Below the pieces are notes generated by a model, which saw nothing but the letters and a program-made list of their open reading frames with translations, was not told the DNA's origin and did not search any database. From the NCBI GenBank assembly GCA_963717155.1, contig OY970326.1, forward strand, positions 2,604,001-2,668,000: a stretch of 64,000 nucleotides of DNA, in the 5' to 3' direction. The stretch comes from G963717155 sp963717155 (GTDB taxonomy: Bacteria; Actinomycetota; Thermoleophilia; Gaiellales; JALYLC01). The position numbers were made by a program, and so were the translations under genes. Below are positions 29,151 through 36,731 of the stretch, piece after piece (position 1 is the first letter of the stretch; each line of letters starts with the position of its first letter).

Positions 29151-29504
29151 TTGTCCGCCGAAGACGTTGACGAGTACCTCCGCGGCATCGAGGAGCCCAA
29201 GCGCAGCACGCTCGAGGCGCTGCGAGGCACGATCCTCGAGATCGTCCCTGACGCCGAGCAGTTTATCTCGTACAAGGTTCCCGCCTTCCGCGTCGAGGGC
29301 CGAATCGTTGCCGGCTTCGCGGCCTTCAAAGATCACCTGAGCTACCTCCCATTCAGCGGCTCGGTGCTGCCGGAGCTTGCAGGCGAACTCGAGGGCTACA
29401 CGATGACCAAGAGCGCCCTGCACTTTCCCGTCGACCGCCCCCTGCCCAAGACGCTGGTGAGAAAGCTGATCGCGGCACGTTATTCCAAGACCGCGAGCTC
29501 GTAG
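29151..29504 (+). CDS. DUF1801 family protein (second of a pair)
   Basis: 117 residues: DVDEYLRGIEEPKRSTLEAL, EQFISYKVPAFRVEGRIVAG, and HLSYLPFSGSVLPEL. Matches DUF1801. TTG 29151 is favoured because GAGG sits 6 nt upstream; GTG 29085 would overlap the previous gene by 41 bp. It differs enough from its neighbour that the duplication is old. Confidence 0.82.
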   Translation: MSAEDVDEYLRGIEEPKRSTLEALRGTILEIVPDAEQFISYKVPAFRVEGRIVAGFAAFKDHLSYLPFSGSVLPELAGELEGYTMTKSALHFPVDRPLPKTLVRKLIAARYSKTASS

Positions 29505-30142
29505 CTTGATGGTCGCCACCGAACCTGCTCGCCATCGTCCGCCTCGTGGACGCCGTCGGGGTCTTCGATGACGACAAGGCCCGGTCGGTCTCACGACCGC
29601 TTGATACGGAGCCGACGGTCGCACGATCCCCGAGGTGCTTTCCGAGCACCATCACCACAGAACGCACGGAGCGAGCGTCACCTGTCTAGCGGAACGGAGA
29701 TTCTGCTGTCCCACGCCCGTTCAATTCGCCAATAGAAGCCTGCTCGCTCGCTCAGGTCACTCGGCCCGCGCGCCCGATCGGCACTCGCACTCCACACCTC
29801 GGCCGGGTTTCTCGTTCGCAAAGCGCGTCGGAGCTGGTCGGCATCGGCCGGTTCAACGCGTGGTCTCATGCAGGGCCCGACTAAGTGCTGGCGCGTGGCC
29901 GGCCCATCCCCGGTTGCTTCGTATCTCATCTGGAAGGCCATGCGTGCCGAAGAGATGTCCGAGCCTGACCGGTCTCTCCCAGAGGACCGGCCAGACTCGA
30001 CGGTTTCGAGCGCCGACCTGCCCGCCGAGCACGCGTGCTAAGTGAAGAGCTCACGACGGTCGATGTGATGAGCACGCGTCCACCTACTGGTCGCCGGGTC
30101 GCTGTATTACCATTCGCGGCCGTGTCCGGTTCGTCGCGGGTG
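29505..30142. other. 638-bp stretch without a supportable gene
   Basis: Several short open frames exist on both strands but none resembles a protein family or has a good start. It may be decayed coding sequence of the element. ATG 30068 is an alternative start for the next gene. Confidence 0.5.
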
Positions 30143-30835
30143 ATGCGGTCGATTGCGTTGCTTTCGCTGTGCGTGTTCGTGCCCGCGGTGGCCGGCAGCG
30201 CCGCACCGGAGCCGGGAGGGGTTCAGCGGCTGCTCTTGCTCGACGGGCGGGTCGTCGTGCGCGCGGCACCCGATCCTGCTGCGCGGACGGTAGCGTCGGT
30301 TGCCGCTCGCACGCGCTTTACGGGCTCCCCGATGGCGTTGCCGGTTATCGCCTCGGCCGCTGGGTCGGAGGGCGGGTTGTGGTTGCGGGTTCGCCTGCCT
30401 GGGCGTCCTAATGGGGCTACAGGGTGGATCCCGGTCGGGGCCGGCGATGTGGGCGAGACGTCCTGGCGTATCGTCGTGCATCGAGGCGCGCGACGTGCGC
30501 TTGTCTTCGAGAACGGTCGTGTGCGCGCCGTTTTTCCAGTGGTCGTGGGCAGCCGATCGACGCCCACGCCGCTCGGTACCTTCTTCGTTGTCGAAAAGTT
30601 GCATCTCGCGTCGGGGGTGACGGAGGGGCCGTGGGCGTTGCCGATCTCGGCCTACTCCAACGTGCTGCGCGGGTACGCGGGAGGTGTCGGCGAGGTCGGG
30701 CTGCACGGAACGGTCGGCATGCACGCCCCGCTAGGCACGTTCGCGTCGCACGGCTGCATCCGCTTCGGTGTGCGTGCGATCACCTGGATCGCTGCGCGCG
30801 TCGACGCCGGCACGCCGGTCGTCGTCGTTCGCTGA
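30143..30835 (+). CDS. exported L,D-transpeptidase (YkuD domain)
   Basis: A peptidoglycan 3-3 cross-linking enzyme or related carboxypeptidase. ATG 30143 gives a signal peptide (MRSIALLSLCVFVPAVAGSA); ATG 30068 in frame would add 25 residues. An SH3-like region (VVVRAAPDPAARTVASVAAR) precedes the YkuD domain. That domain has HGTVGMHAPLG and the catalytic ASHGCIRF, both essential motifs intact. It lies 6 bp from the converging surface-protein gene. Confidence 0.88.
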   Translation: MRSIALLSLCVFVPAVAGSAAPEPGGVQRLLLLDGRVVVRAAPDPAARTVASVAARTRFTGSPMALPVIASAAGSEGGLWLRVRLPGRPNGATGWIPVGAGDVGETSWRIVVHRGARRALVFENGRVRAVFPVVVGSRSTPTPLGTFFVVEKLHLASGVTEGPWALPISAYSNVLRGYAGGVGEVGLHGTVGMHAPLGTFASHGCIRFGVRAITWIAARVDAGTPVVVVR

Positions 30836-30841
30836 ACGGCC

Positions 30842-33800
30842 TCAGCCTGTCAGGGGAGGGGGCGTATGCAGCGGCGGTGCGACGACGGTTCCCTTGACGC
30901 GGCGAGTCGGTGGATCGACGATCTGCGTGCCTGGGTTGACGGTGACGTTGTTCGGCAGCGGCCCCACCTTCGTCGCCTCCAGCTTGGCGACGATCGTCAC
31001 CGTCTGATCCGGCTCGATGGTACCGAGGTAGCACGCCCCCGGGGCGTGCCCGAACCGGCATACCCCTTGAGTGAGCGTGGCAGAGAGGATCTTGGCGTTC
31101 GTGGTCGGCGTCTGCTCGGTGAGCACGACGTCCTGCGCGGCGGACTTGCCGAGGTTCTTCACCTTGATCGTGTACGTGACGGTGTCGCCAACCGGGATCT
31201 GGTTGCGGTTCGCCGTCTTCGTCACGCGTAGGTTGGTGACGGGCACGGGGTCGGGGTCGGTCGAGGCAATCTCGCTCGGCGGTGTCGGGTTCGGGTTCGG
31301 GTTCGGCGGTTTCGGCGCCGGCGTGAAGGTGTTCGTGAACCGGCAGTGCATGCTGGGCTGGTCGGCGGTCAGGGTGACGGTGATCGCGCCCTGGCTCGAT
31401 CCGACGAGGTTGCCGTTGCAGATGATCGAGGTGAGCGCCCAGCCGGTTGGATTGGTGCCCTCGACCGCGAATTCGCGGATCTCGTAGGAACCCAACGGCA
31501 ACACCCGCGTCGAATCGCCACGAGCAAGCACAGCAACTCCTTCCTTCACGGTTTTCGCCGTCTTGGAGTAGACCGTGGTCGGCTTCATCTCCGGATATAC
31601 GGCGAAGCCGGCCGCTCCGACATTCCCCCACGTCTCCTTCAGGATCGCGATCGAACCGAACGATACGAACCGATTCTCGAACTTGCACGCGAGACCCATG
31701 TCCGACGCGATCGTGACGGTGACGGGACTCTCGGCGGGAAGCTTCTCGCCGTTGCACTCGACACTCGTCAGCTTCCATCTGCCGCGCTTTGACGTGGGCA
31801 AGCTCTCGGCGATCGCGTACCTCCCGGGAGCGAGGCGGATCGAGTCCGGGTCGGCGGCAACCTCGACGCCCGGCTGCGTCGTCGTCGCGGTCGCGTCGAT
31901 CGCGCGTCCACCTGCGGACGGGGTCACTGTGTAGGGGAAGGTGCCTGTGCCGCCGAACGTCGTCTTGGTGATGCCGAGCGCGCCCGGCCGCGGTGTCTGC
32001 GCGTCGGTGTAGGTGCACGTGACCGTGTCGCCCGCACCCAGGGTCACGGTCGTCTTCGCCGCGGCGACGTCGGTGGTCGTCGCGCTCGTCCCGTTTCCTG
32101 AGACGCAGTCGATACCGGTCAGCGACCACCCGGGCGGGACGTCTTCGGTGAAGCCCCAGGGTGCGTCACCCGGGCCCGTCGCTGCGCGGAAGAACGCAGC
32201 TGACGCCGGCGCACCGTTCGCGACGTGGAGCTCGAAGCGGTGGTCGGCATTGAAGGTGATGTTGCCCTCGAACGGAAATGTCTCGGTCGCGTTCGCCGGG
32301 CTCGAGACGACCTTGCGGACGATGATCGTGCCGCTCGTCGGCGGCGGCTGGATGTAATACGCGTAACAGAAGACGTGAGATGCGCCCGCCGGGTATGCGA
32401 TCCACTCGACGTTGTCACCATTCAGGTCGTCGACGGCGCAGCGAAGCGCCGCGAAACCGTACTGACCGGGATACGCCTTGTCGAGGATCGGATCGGTCGG
32501 AGTCCCGCCCTGCACCCAGAGCGACGAGGAATTGGCCGCGAGGTCAGCCTCCCCCTTGCTGAGCGTGATCGTCGTCGCGCCCGCGATCTGCCGGCCGGTC
32601 GGCTGACCTTGATCGTTGAGGAGATTCGTCTCGTCCTGCGTCACGATCGGACTCGAGAACGGGTTCGTCACGATCGAGAGCGACCCCCACGGCCCCGACA
32701 CGGCGCGCGTCTCGATGCCGGTACCGAGCGTCAGCTGCCAACCCGGCAACGGCTCGCAGCGCGGCTGGCGCTGTGCCTCCACGTCCGGGTCGATCGGCTG
32801 GCCGGGTGCGTACACCGAGTCAGGCCCAAGGTCCTTCAGACTCTCCTGGATGTCATTGCGCGCAAGGTTCGCCATCACATCCCGATAAGTTGGGCAGACG
32901 CGGGCAACGAACGTGACGAGCTTCGTCTTCTCCTTCGTGACGTCGATCGTCACGGTGGCGGCGTTCGACACGGTCGAGCCCTCTCGCACGTGGTACGTGA
33001 ACGTGTCGCTGCCAGCGAAGCCCGTGGCGGGGACGTAGGTGAACGAGCCGTCGGCCGCGAGCGAGACCGTTCCATGGGCAGGCCGGGTGACGACCTCGGC
33101 GATCGCCTTAGACCCGGCAGGGATCGTGTCGTTTGCGAGCAGTCCAGGGGCGCCGACGTTCAATGCGTCCGGTTGCTGGATCGCGTACCGGTCGTCATCT
33201 GCCTGGAGCACCGGGGGAGGTGGCGTCACCTGGATGCATCCCGTGTACGGGTGGTTTCTCGCCGAGCCCGAGCTGTTCACGAGCGCGCCGGCGATCAGCG
33301 TGCCGTTCAGCTGCGTGCTGCCGGGGAAGGTGACCGCTGCGAGCGGCGCGAGCACCGTGCCCTCCCAGGCGAGGTTCGGACCGATCTGGACCGATGTCGC
33401 ATCCGGGAAGTTCCAGAGCAGGCTCGAGCGGAGCGCCTCCAGCACCGGTGGCGCCGGATCGGACAGCTGCACGTACTGGCTTCCATCCCAGAACTTGATC
33501 GCCGCCGTCGGGAAGCGAGCGGTCGAGTACGCGCTCCCCGTGACGTTGACGACCGTCGAAGAACCGGGAGGAACCTTGATCTCGATCACCTGCGTCCCTT
33601 CGAGCACGGACGCAGCGATCGTGAACACATTCGTGACGGCGTCGGTTCCGACCAGCTCGAATGCGTACGACGGCCCCCCAGCAGTCCCGTTCGGCGCGAG
33701 CGCTCCGATCGACTTCGACTGGCTCACGAGCTGGCCGAACTGCGCCGCGATGTCGAACGGCGGCGGCGCCTGCGTCAGTGTTCCACTCGGCGTCGAGATC

Positions 33801-34186
33801 GTCCCGGTCAACGCCCCGCTATGCGTAACGCTGCCGTGCGGCGCCTGAGCGCCGCCACCGCCGACTGCCAGGTTCCCACCGGCGATCAGGTCATCACGGC
33901 CCGAATCCGGTGGCAGGTCGACTCCGACCGCGTAGCTGTTGATCGACACGTTTCCGCCAGCCGCTGCGCGGCCCTTCACGTCCGTGTTGCTGACGGAGTA
34001 GTCGTGCTGGACGAACACGTTGAACTCCTGCGCGATCCCGAGCACGTCGGAGCCACAGACCGCGGTCGTCGCTGCGACCGCCGCCGGCCTACTCGACCCC
34101 ACCATCGCCAAGACGACGAAGAACGCCGCCAACAGCAACGCGAGCAACCAATCGCGCAGACCCTGTGCCTTGTGTCGCTTCGCCAT
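30842..34186 (-). CDS. choice-of-anchor A domain multi-domain surface protein
   Basis: An 1114-residue secreted protein. A signal/TM (LLALLLAAFFVVLAMVG) precedes a choice-of-anchor A domain (~40-320; IAQEFNVFVQHDYSVSNTDV, ending NGTLIAGALVNSSG). A cadherin/Big_9-like module (GLLANDTIPAGS, DGSFTYVPATGFAGSDTFTY) is next. Several SpaA/prealbumin-like modules (GTIIVRKVVSS, ITKTTFGGTGTFPYTV, IAILKETWGN) and a C-terminal DUF11 repeat (LRVTKTANRNQIPVGDTVTY) follow. No LPXTG sorting signal is visible at the C-terminus. ATG 34186 is preferred over 34228 because GGAAGG lies upstream. Probably structural or adhesive. Confidence 0.85.
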   Translation of the reverse strand: MAKRHKAQGLRDWLLALLLAAFFVVLAMVGSSRPAAVAATTAVCGSDVLGIAQEFNVFVQHDYSVSNTDVKGRAAAGGNVSINSYAVGVDLPPDSGRDDLIAGGNLAVGGGGAQAPHGSVTHSGALTGTISTPSGTLTQAPPPFDIAAQFGQLVSQSKSIGALAPNGTAGGPSYAFELVGTDAVTNVFTIAASVLEGTQVIEIKVPPGSSTVVNVTGSAYSTARFPTAAIKFWDGSQYVQLSDPAPPVLEALRSSLLWNFPDATSVQIGPNLAWEGTVLAPLAAVTFPGSTQLNGTLIAGALVNSSGSARNHPYTGCIQVTPPPPVLQADDDRYAIQQPDALNVGAPGLLANDTIPAGSKAIAEVVTRPAHGTVSLAADGSFTYVPATGFAGSDTFTYHVREGSTVSNAATVTIDVTKEKTKLVTFVARVCPTYRDVMANLARNDIQESLKDLGPDSVYAPGQPIDPDVEAQRQPRCEPLPGWQLTLGTGIETRAVSGPWGSLSIVTNPFSSPIVTQDETNLLNDQGQPTGRQIAGATTITLSKGEADLAANSSSLWVQGGTPTDPILDKAYPGQYGFAALRCAVDDLNGDNVEWIAYPAGASHVFCYAYYIQPPPTSGTIIVRKVVSSPANATETFPFEGNITFNADHRFELHVANGAPASAAFFRAATGPGDAPWGFTEDVPPGWSLTGIDCVSGNGTSATTTDVAAAKTTVTLGAGDTVTCTYTDAQTPRPGALGITKTTFGGTGTFPYTVTPSAGGRAIDATATTTQPGVEVAADPDSIRLAPGRYAIAESLPTSKRGRWKLTSVECNGEKLPAESPVTVTIASDMGLACKFENRFVSFGSIAILKETWGNVGAAGFAVYPEMKPTTVYSKTAKTVKEGVAVLARGDSTRVLPLGSYEIREFAVEGTNPTGWALTSIICNGNLVGSSQGAITVTLTADQPSMHCRFTNTFTPAPKPPNPNPNPTPPSEIASTDPDPVPVTNLRVTKTANRNQIPVGDTVTYTIKVKNLGKSAAQDVVLTEQTPTTNAKILSATLTQGVCRFGHAPGACYLGTIEPDQTVTIVAKLEATKVGPLPNNVTVNPGTQIVDPPTRRVKGTVVAPPLHTPPPLTG

Positions 34187-34358
34187 CGACTGCTCGCCTT
34201 CCAGAGACGGTCTCCCTGCGTCTTCCAAGAGGCGCCCGCCACGATCAGACGGACGCAGTCCAACTATCTGTCCGGAGGATGCTCGCTCGCTCGAGCCGTA
34301 GAGTGCCGGAGAGGTCGTTCACATGGATGATTCCGATCGCCCGCCCGACGAGCCGTAC

Positions 34359-34502
34359 GCGCCTGCGAGCATCTCGACTACGCGATCTCAGGCCGGATCC
34401 GCTTCGAGCATGCCGACGGGTCGACCGTCGATGTCGGCTCTGGCGCGGCCTACTGCGTCGATCCTGACCACGACGCGTTGGTCGTCGGCGACGAGCGACT
34501 CG
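34359..34502 (+). pseudogene. cupin-domain fragment
   Basis: The plus-strand frame reads CEHLDYAISGRIRFEHADGS, then TVDVGSGAAYCVDPDHDALV, then VGDE. This is the core of a small cupin of the HxxxxxSGR..PGHDAWVVGDE kind. No intact N- or C-terminus surrounds it. A relic. Confidence 0.6.
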
Positions 34503-34639
34503 ACAGAGCGCTTGGAGGGTCGCGAGGTTCAGCCTCCGCGACCAAGAATCGAGAGAGCCAGCAGGGCGAGGGGAAGGGCGTCCCGGCCGAACCGTGCGAT
34601 CGATCGAGGTGTGCTGATTCTTCATCTGCTGGGCGCAAC

Positions 34640-34907
34640 CAGCACGCATGCCGTCCAGATCCCCGGCGGCGGAACCGCGAAAAGCCCGCACGTGTGCGTC
34701 GACTCGACGATGCCCGCGATGCGCTTCTTCATCCGACGCATCTCGGGCGCAGGCAAGATCGCCGGAGCTACGACATAGGCACCGACCGCGCCGATCGTCT
34801 TCCCCGTCGCGATGGCCGGAAGCAATGTGGAGTTCCTGTTCACCGCAGATCCCACCAGCACATACCGCATCGACGACGTATTCATGGATCCCTACCGCCG
34901 CACCTGA
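34640..34907 (+). pseudogene. remnant of a secreted actinobacterial protein
   Basis: One frame reads STHAVQIPGGGTAKSP, VCVDSTMPAMRFFIRRISG, a stop at 34776-34778, then APTAPIVFPVAMAGSNVEFL and FTADPTSTYRIDDVFMDPYR to TGA 34905-34907. The pattern VCVD..MP..RFF ... FLFTADPGSTYRIDDVYVDPY recurs in secreted proteins of Thermoleophilia as I remember them; about 20-30 residues between the halves seem deleted. Confidence 0.55.
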
Positions 34908-34984
34908 GCCACGACGAGCGCGGCCGCCTTCAGCGACGACCTGAGCGCTGACCGGCCAGGGAGCCGATACCAGCGCCAGATGAA

Positions 34985-35150
34985 GTAGCAGCAGGGGCCA
35001 GTCGTCAAGGGTCGGCGCGTCCTCAAGCTCGTCGATCACGTGCCCGTACGTGCTCATCGTGAGCCCTGCGCCGTGGCCGAGTTGGCGGGCGACGTAGATC
35101 ACCGAGCGCCCCTCGTGCAGCAAGAGGCTCGCGAACGAGTGGCGCACAAG
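34985..35150 (-). pseudogene. tyrosine recombinase (integrase) C-terminal remnant
   Basis: The minus-strand frame reads VRHSFASLLLHEGRSVIYVA, then RQLGHGAGLTMSTYGHVIDE. It contains the catalytic Arg of RHSFAS (near 35142-35144), the His of LGH and the nucleophile Tyr of STYGHV (35046-35048). The N-terminal arm-binding and core domains are missing; the tRNA begins about 110 bp further. Placement next to the intact tRNA fits the element's integrase. Confidence 0.8.
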
Positions 35151-35227
35151 GCACGCGAGCAGGACATGCGCACCGGCGTTCCCCGAGCGGTGTCGAGCGC
35201 GCATCGGCAAGCGGCTCGACGGCCTGA

Positions 35228-35253
35228 GAAAGTCCGCGCTATGCAGGTCTTTC
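35228..35253. terminator. imperfect hairpin beyond tRNA-Val
   Basis: GAAAGTCC at 35228-35235 and GGTCTTTC at 35246-35253 pair with one T-T mismatch, just past the tRNA 3' end. Diverged counterpart of 23977-24001; a likely tRNA-Val terminator carried within the att region. Confidence 0.5.
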
Positions 35254-35259
35254 CCCGAG

Positions 35260-35331
35260 TGGGCGTACTTGGGATTGAACCAAGGACCTCCCGCGTGTGA
35301 GGCGGGCGCTCTCCCGCTGAGCTATACGCCC
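35260..35331 (-). tRNA. tRNA-Val (CAC)
   Basis: 72 nt without encoded CCA. The acceptor GGGCGTA pairs with TACGCCC, the D arm contains AGCTCAGCGGGAGAGC, the anticodon loop is CTCACAC (anticodon CAC) on a CCCGC/GCGGG stem, and the T loop is GGTTCAATCC. The 3' half from 35304 down to 35260 is duplicated at 24008-24052. Confidence 0.95.
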
Positions 35332-35344
35332 GGGCCCTGGAAGC

Positions 35345-35896
35345 CTAGCGTTCCGCCGCCGCACGGGCAGCGGCCACGGCCGCCTCGTAATCCGGTTCCT
35401 GCAGCTGGTCCGCGACGTACTCGACGTGAACGAGGCGGTCGTTGCGATCGATCACGAACACCGAGCGCTGGAGCAGCCGCCACTCGCGGATCAGAACGCC
35501 GTAGTCGCGGCCGAAATCCTCGCTGCGATGCGCCGACAGCGCACGGTGCTGCACGCCCTCGGCGCGGTTCAGCCGGGCCTGGGCGTACGGCAGATCCATG
35601 CTCACCGTGTACACGTCGACGTTGTCCGGCAGCGTCGCGCGCAGCTGCTCGAAGCGATGCAGGCCACGAAAGCAGACAGGCGTATCGACCGAGTGCACCA
35701 CGTGCAGGAGGCGCACACGCCCGGCCGACGAGCTGAGGTCGACCTCGCGCGGCTCATCGTCCGGCGTCGGCAGCCACTGCAGCTGGAACGGGGGCGCCTG
35801 GTCGCCCACCGCAAGGGTCGCACCGAGCACGGTGAACGGGACTCCGAACTCGGTCGCGGCACCCGGGCGCTCGACCGATCTGCGATCAGCGGACAT
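35345..35896 (-). CDS. Tpx-like thiol peroxidase (peroxiredoxin)
   Basis: A 183-residue peroxiredoxin. LGATLAVGDQAPPFQLQWLP opens the thioredoxin fold and HSVDTPVCFRGLHRFEQLRA holds the peroxidatic Cys in the Tpx-type S-x-D-T-P-V-C motif. It is the only Cys in the protein, so the usual resolving Cys of Tpx is missing and an external thiol must recycle it. The ATG at 35896 lies two bases after the tRNA-Ser 3' end and no Shine-Dalgarno is possible except within the tRNA. Confidence 0.88.
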   Translation of the reverse strand: MSADRRSVERPGAATEFGVPFTVLGATLAVGDQAPPFQLQWLPTPDDEPREVDLSSSAGRVRLLHVVHSVDTPVCFRGLHRFEQLRATLPDNVDVYTVSMDLPYAQARLNRAEGVQHRALSAHRSEDFGRDYGVLIREWRLLQRSVFVIDRNDRLVHVEYVADQLQEPDYEAAVAAARAAAER

Positions 35897-35898
35897 AA

Positions 35899-35988
35899 CG
35901 GAGTGGGAGGGATTCGAACCCTCGAGACGAGTCAACCCCGCCTACGCGATTTCCAATCGCGCTCCTTCAGCCTCTCGGACACCACTCC
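35899..35988 (-). tRNA. tRNA-Ser (GGA)
   Basis: 90 nt with a long variable arm. The acceptor GGAGTGG pairs with CCACTCC, the anticodon stem CGCGA/TCGCG carries loop TTGGAAA (anticodon GGA), and the T loop is GGTTCGAATCC. Discriminator G at 35899; CCA not encoded. Immediately upstream of the peroxiredoxin gene. Confidence 0.95.
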
Positions 35989-36020
35989 ACGCGCGGCGGA
36001 GTATCGCACGGGGCGGTTCT

Positions 36021-36551
36021 CTACCCCGGCTGCACGAGCGGCTGGCGCTGATGGCGAAACGGCGTCGATGCGTTGAGGCCCCGCACGTTGCGGGCGTGTC
36101 GCTCGAGCTCTTGCTCGTCCTCCGACATCGGCGCAGTCGATGCGGGTACGGCGCGTCGCTTCGCGTCGTCCCTGGACGTCGCCATGCGGCGTCCCGCCGG
36201 GCCCGGCGCGGCAGGCACCGGAGCGGTCGAGCGGATGGACGAGGCGAGCCGGTTCGCGTCGACCGCGCGCCGTGCCGCCGCGCGCACCTGCTGCTTGCCG
36301 GTGTGCGCCGAGTAGACGTCGACCATGCGATCGAACTCCCCCTCGTCGATCACCGCGACGCCCTTCGCGCTCGCGGCGTCGATGTCGGCGTTCGTCGCGC
36401 GGGGTGCGCGCACCGCAAAGCGCGTGTCAGGGCCGATCACCGCGGCGAGACGTCCACCACAGAGGCTGAGGCGCTGGGCGACGCGGCTGCCGATCTCGTG
36501 ATCGCCGCGGCCGATCACGACCACCTCCGCCTGGTGGATCGCGTTCGACAT
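36021..36551 (-). CDS. BRCT-like domain protein
   Basis: 176 residues from ATG 36551. The N-terminal ~80 residues (EVVVIGRGDHEIGSRVAQRL, then GPDTRFAVRAPRATNADIDA, ending GVAVIDEGEFDRMV) follow the BRCT pattern seen in NAD-dependent ligase tails. The rest is Ala/Arg-rich and probably disordered. A role in binding a partner, perhaps at DNA, is inferred only from the fold. Confidence 0.6.
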   Translation of the reverse strand: MSNAIHQAEVVVIGRGDHEIGSRVAQRLSLCGGRLAAVIGPDTRFAVRAPRATNADIDAASAKGVAVIDEGEFDRMVDVYSAHTGKQQVRAAARRAVDANRLASSIRSTAPVPAAPGPAGRRMATSRDDAKRRAVPASTAPMSEDEQELERHARNVRGLNASTPFRHQRQPLVQPG

Positions 36552-36731
36552 GGCGATCCGCGCGTCGTGCTCGACATGCGTCTGGCGAATCAGGTGCAGC
36601 AAGCCCTGGACCCGCAGCTCGGAGGGATCGTTCGCACCGGTGGTCGTCGCTCTCTGCACCCTATTGAGGATCGGGCACGGCGCGTTTGCGCGTATCCCTC
36701 GTAGGTGTGAGATGCCGCTATCTGCCTGCGA

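Larger units (their letters stand above)
24008..35304. mobile_element. decayed tRNA-Val-integrated element (~11.3 kb)
   Basis: Bounded by the 45-bp direct repeats at 24008-24052 and 35260-35304. A tyrosine-recombinase remnant lies next to the intact tRNA, the expected place for an integrase. Most genes inside are broken or fragmentary, unlike the flanks, where lesions are single and isolated. No replication, conjugation or phage structural genes are recognisable, so the element is probably an immobile remnant carrying cargo. Confidence 0.8.

Noticed and set aside
29635..30045. Plus-strand frame of 136 codons in the island gap
   Set aside because: No protein-like segments, no ribosome binding site; treated as non-coding.
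34622..34885. Minus-strand 88-residue frame
   Set aside because: It is antisense to the recognisable secreted-protein remnant at 34640-34907.
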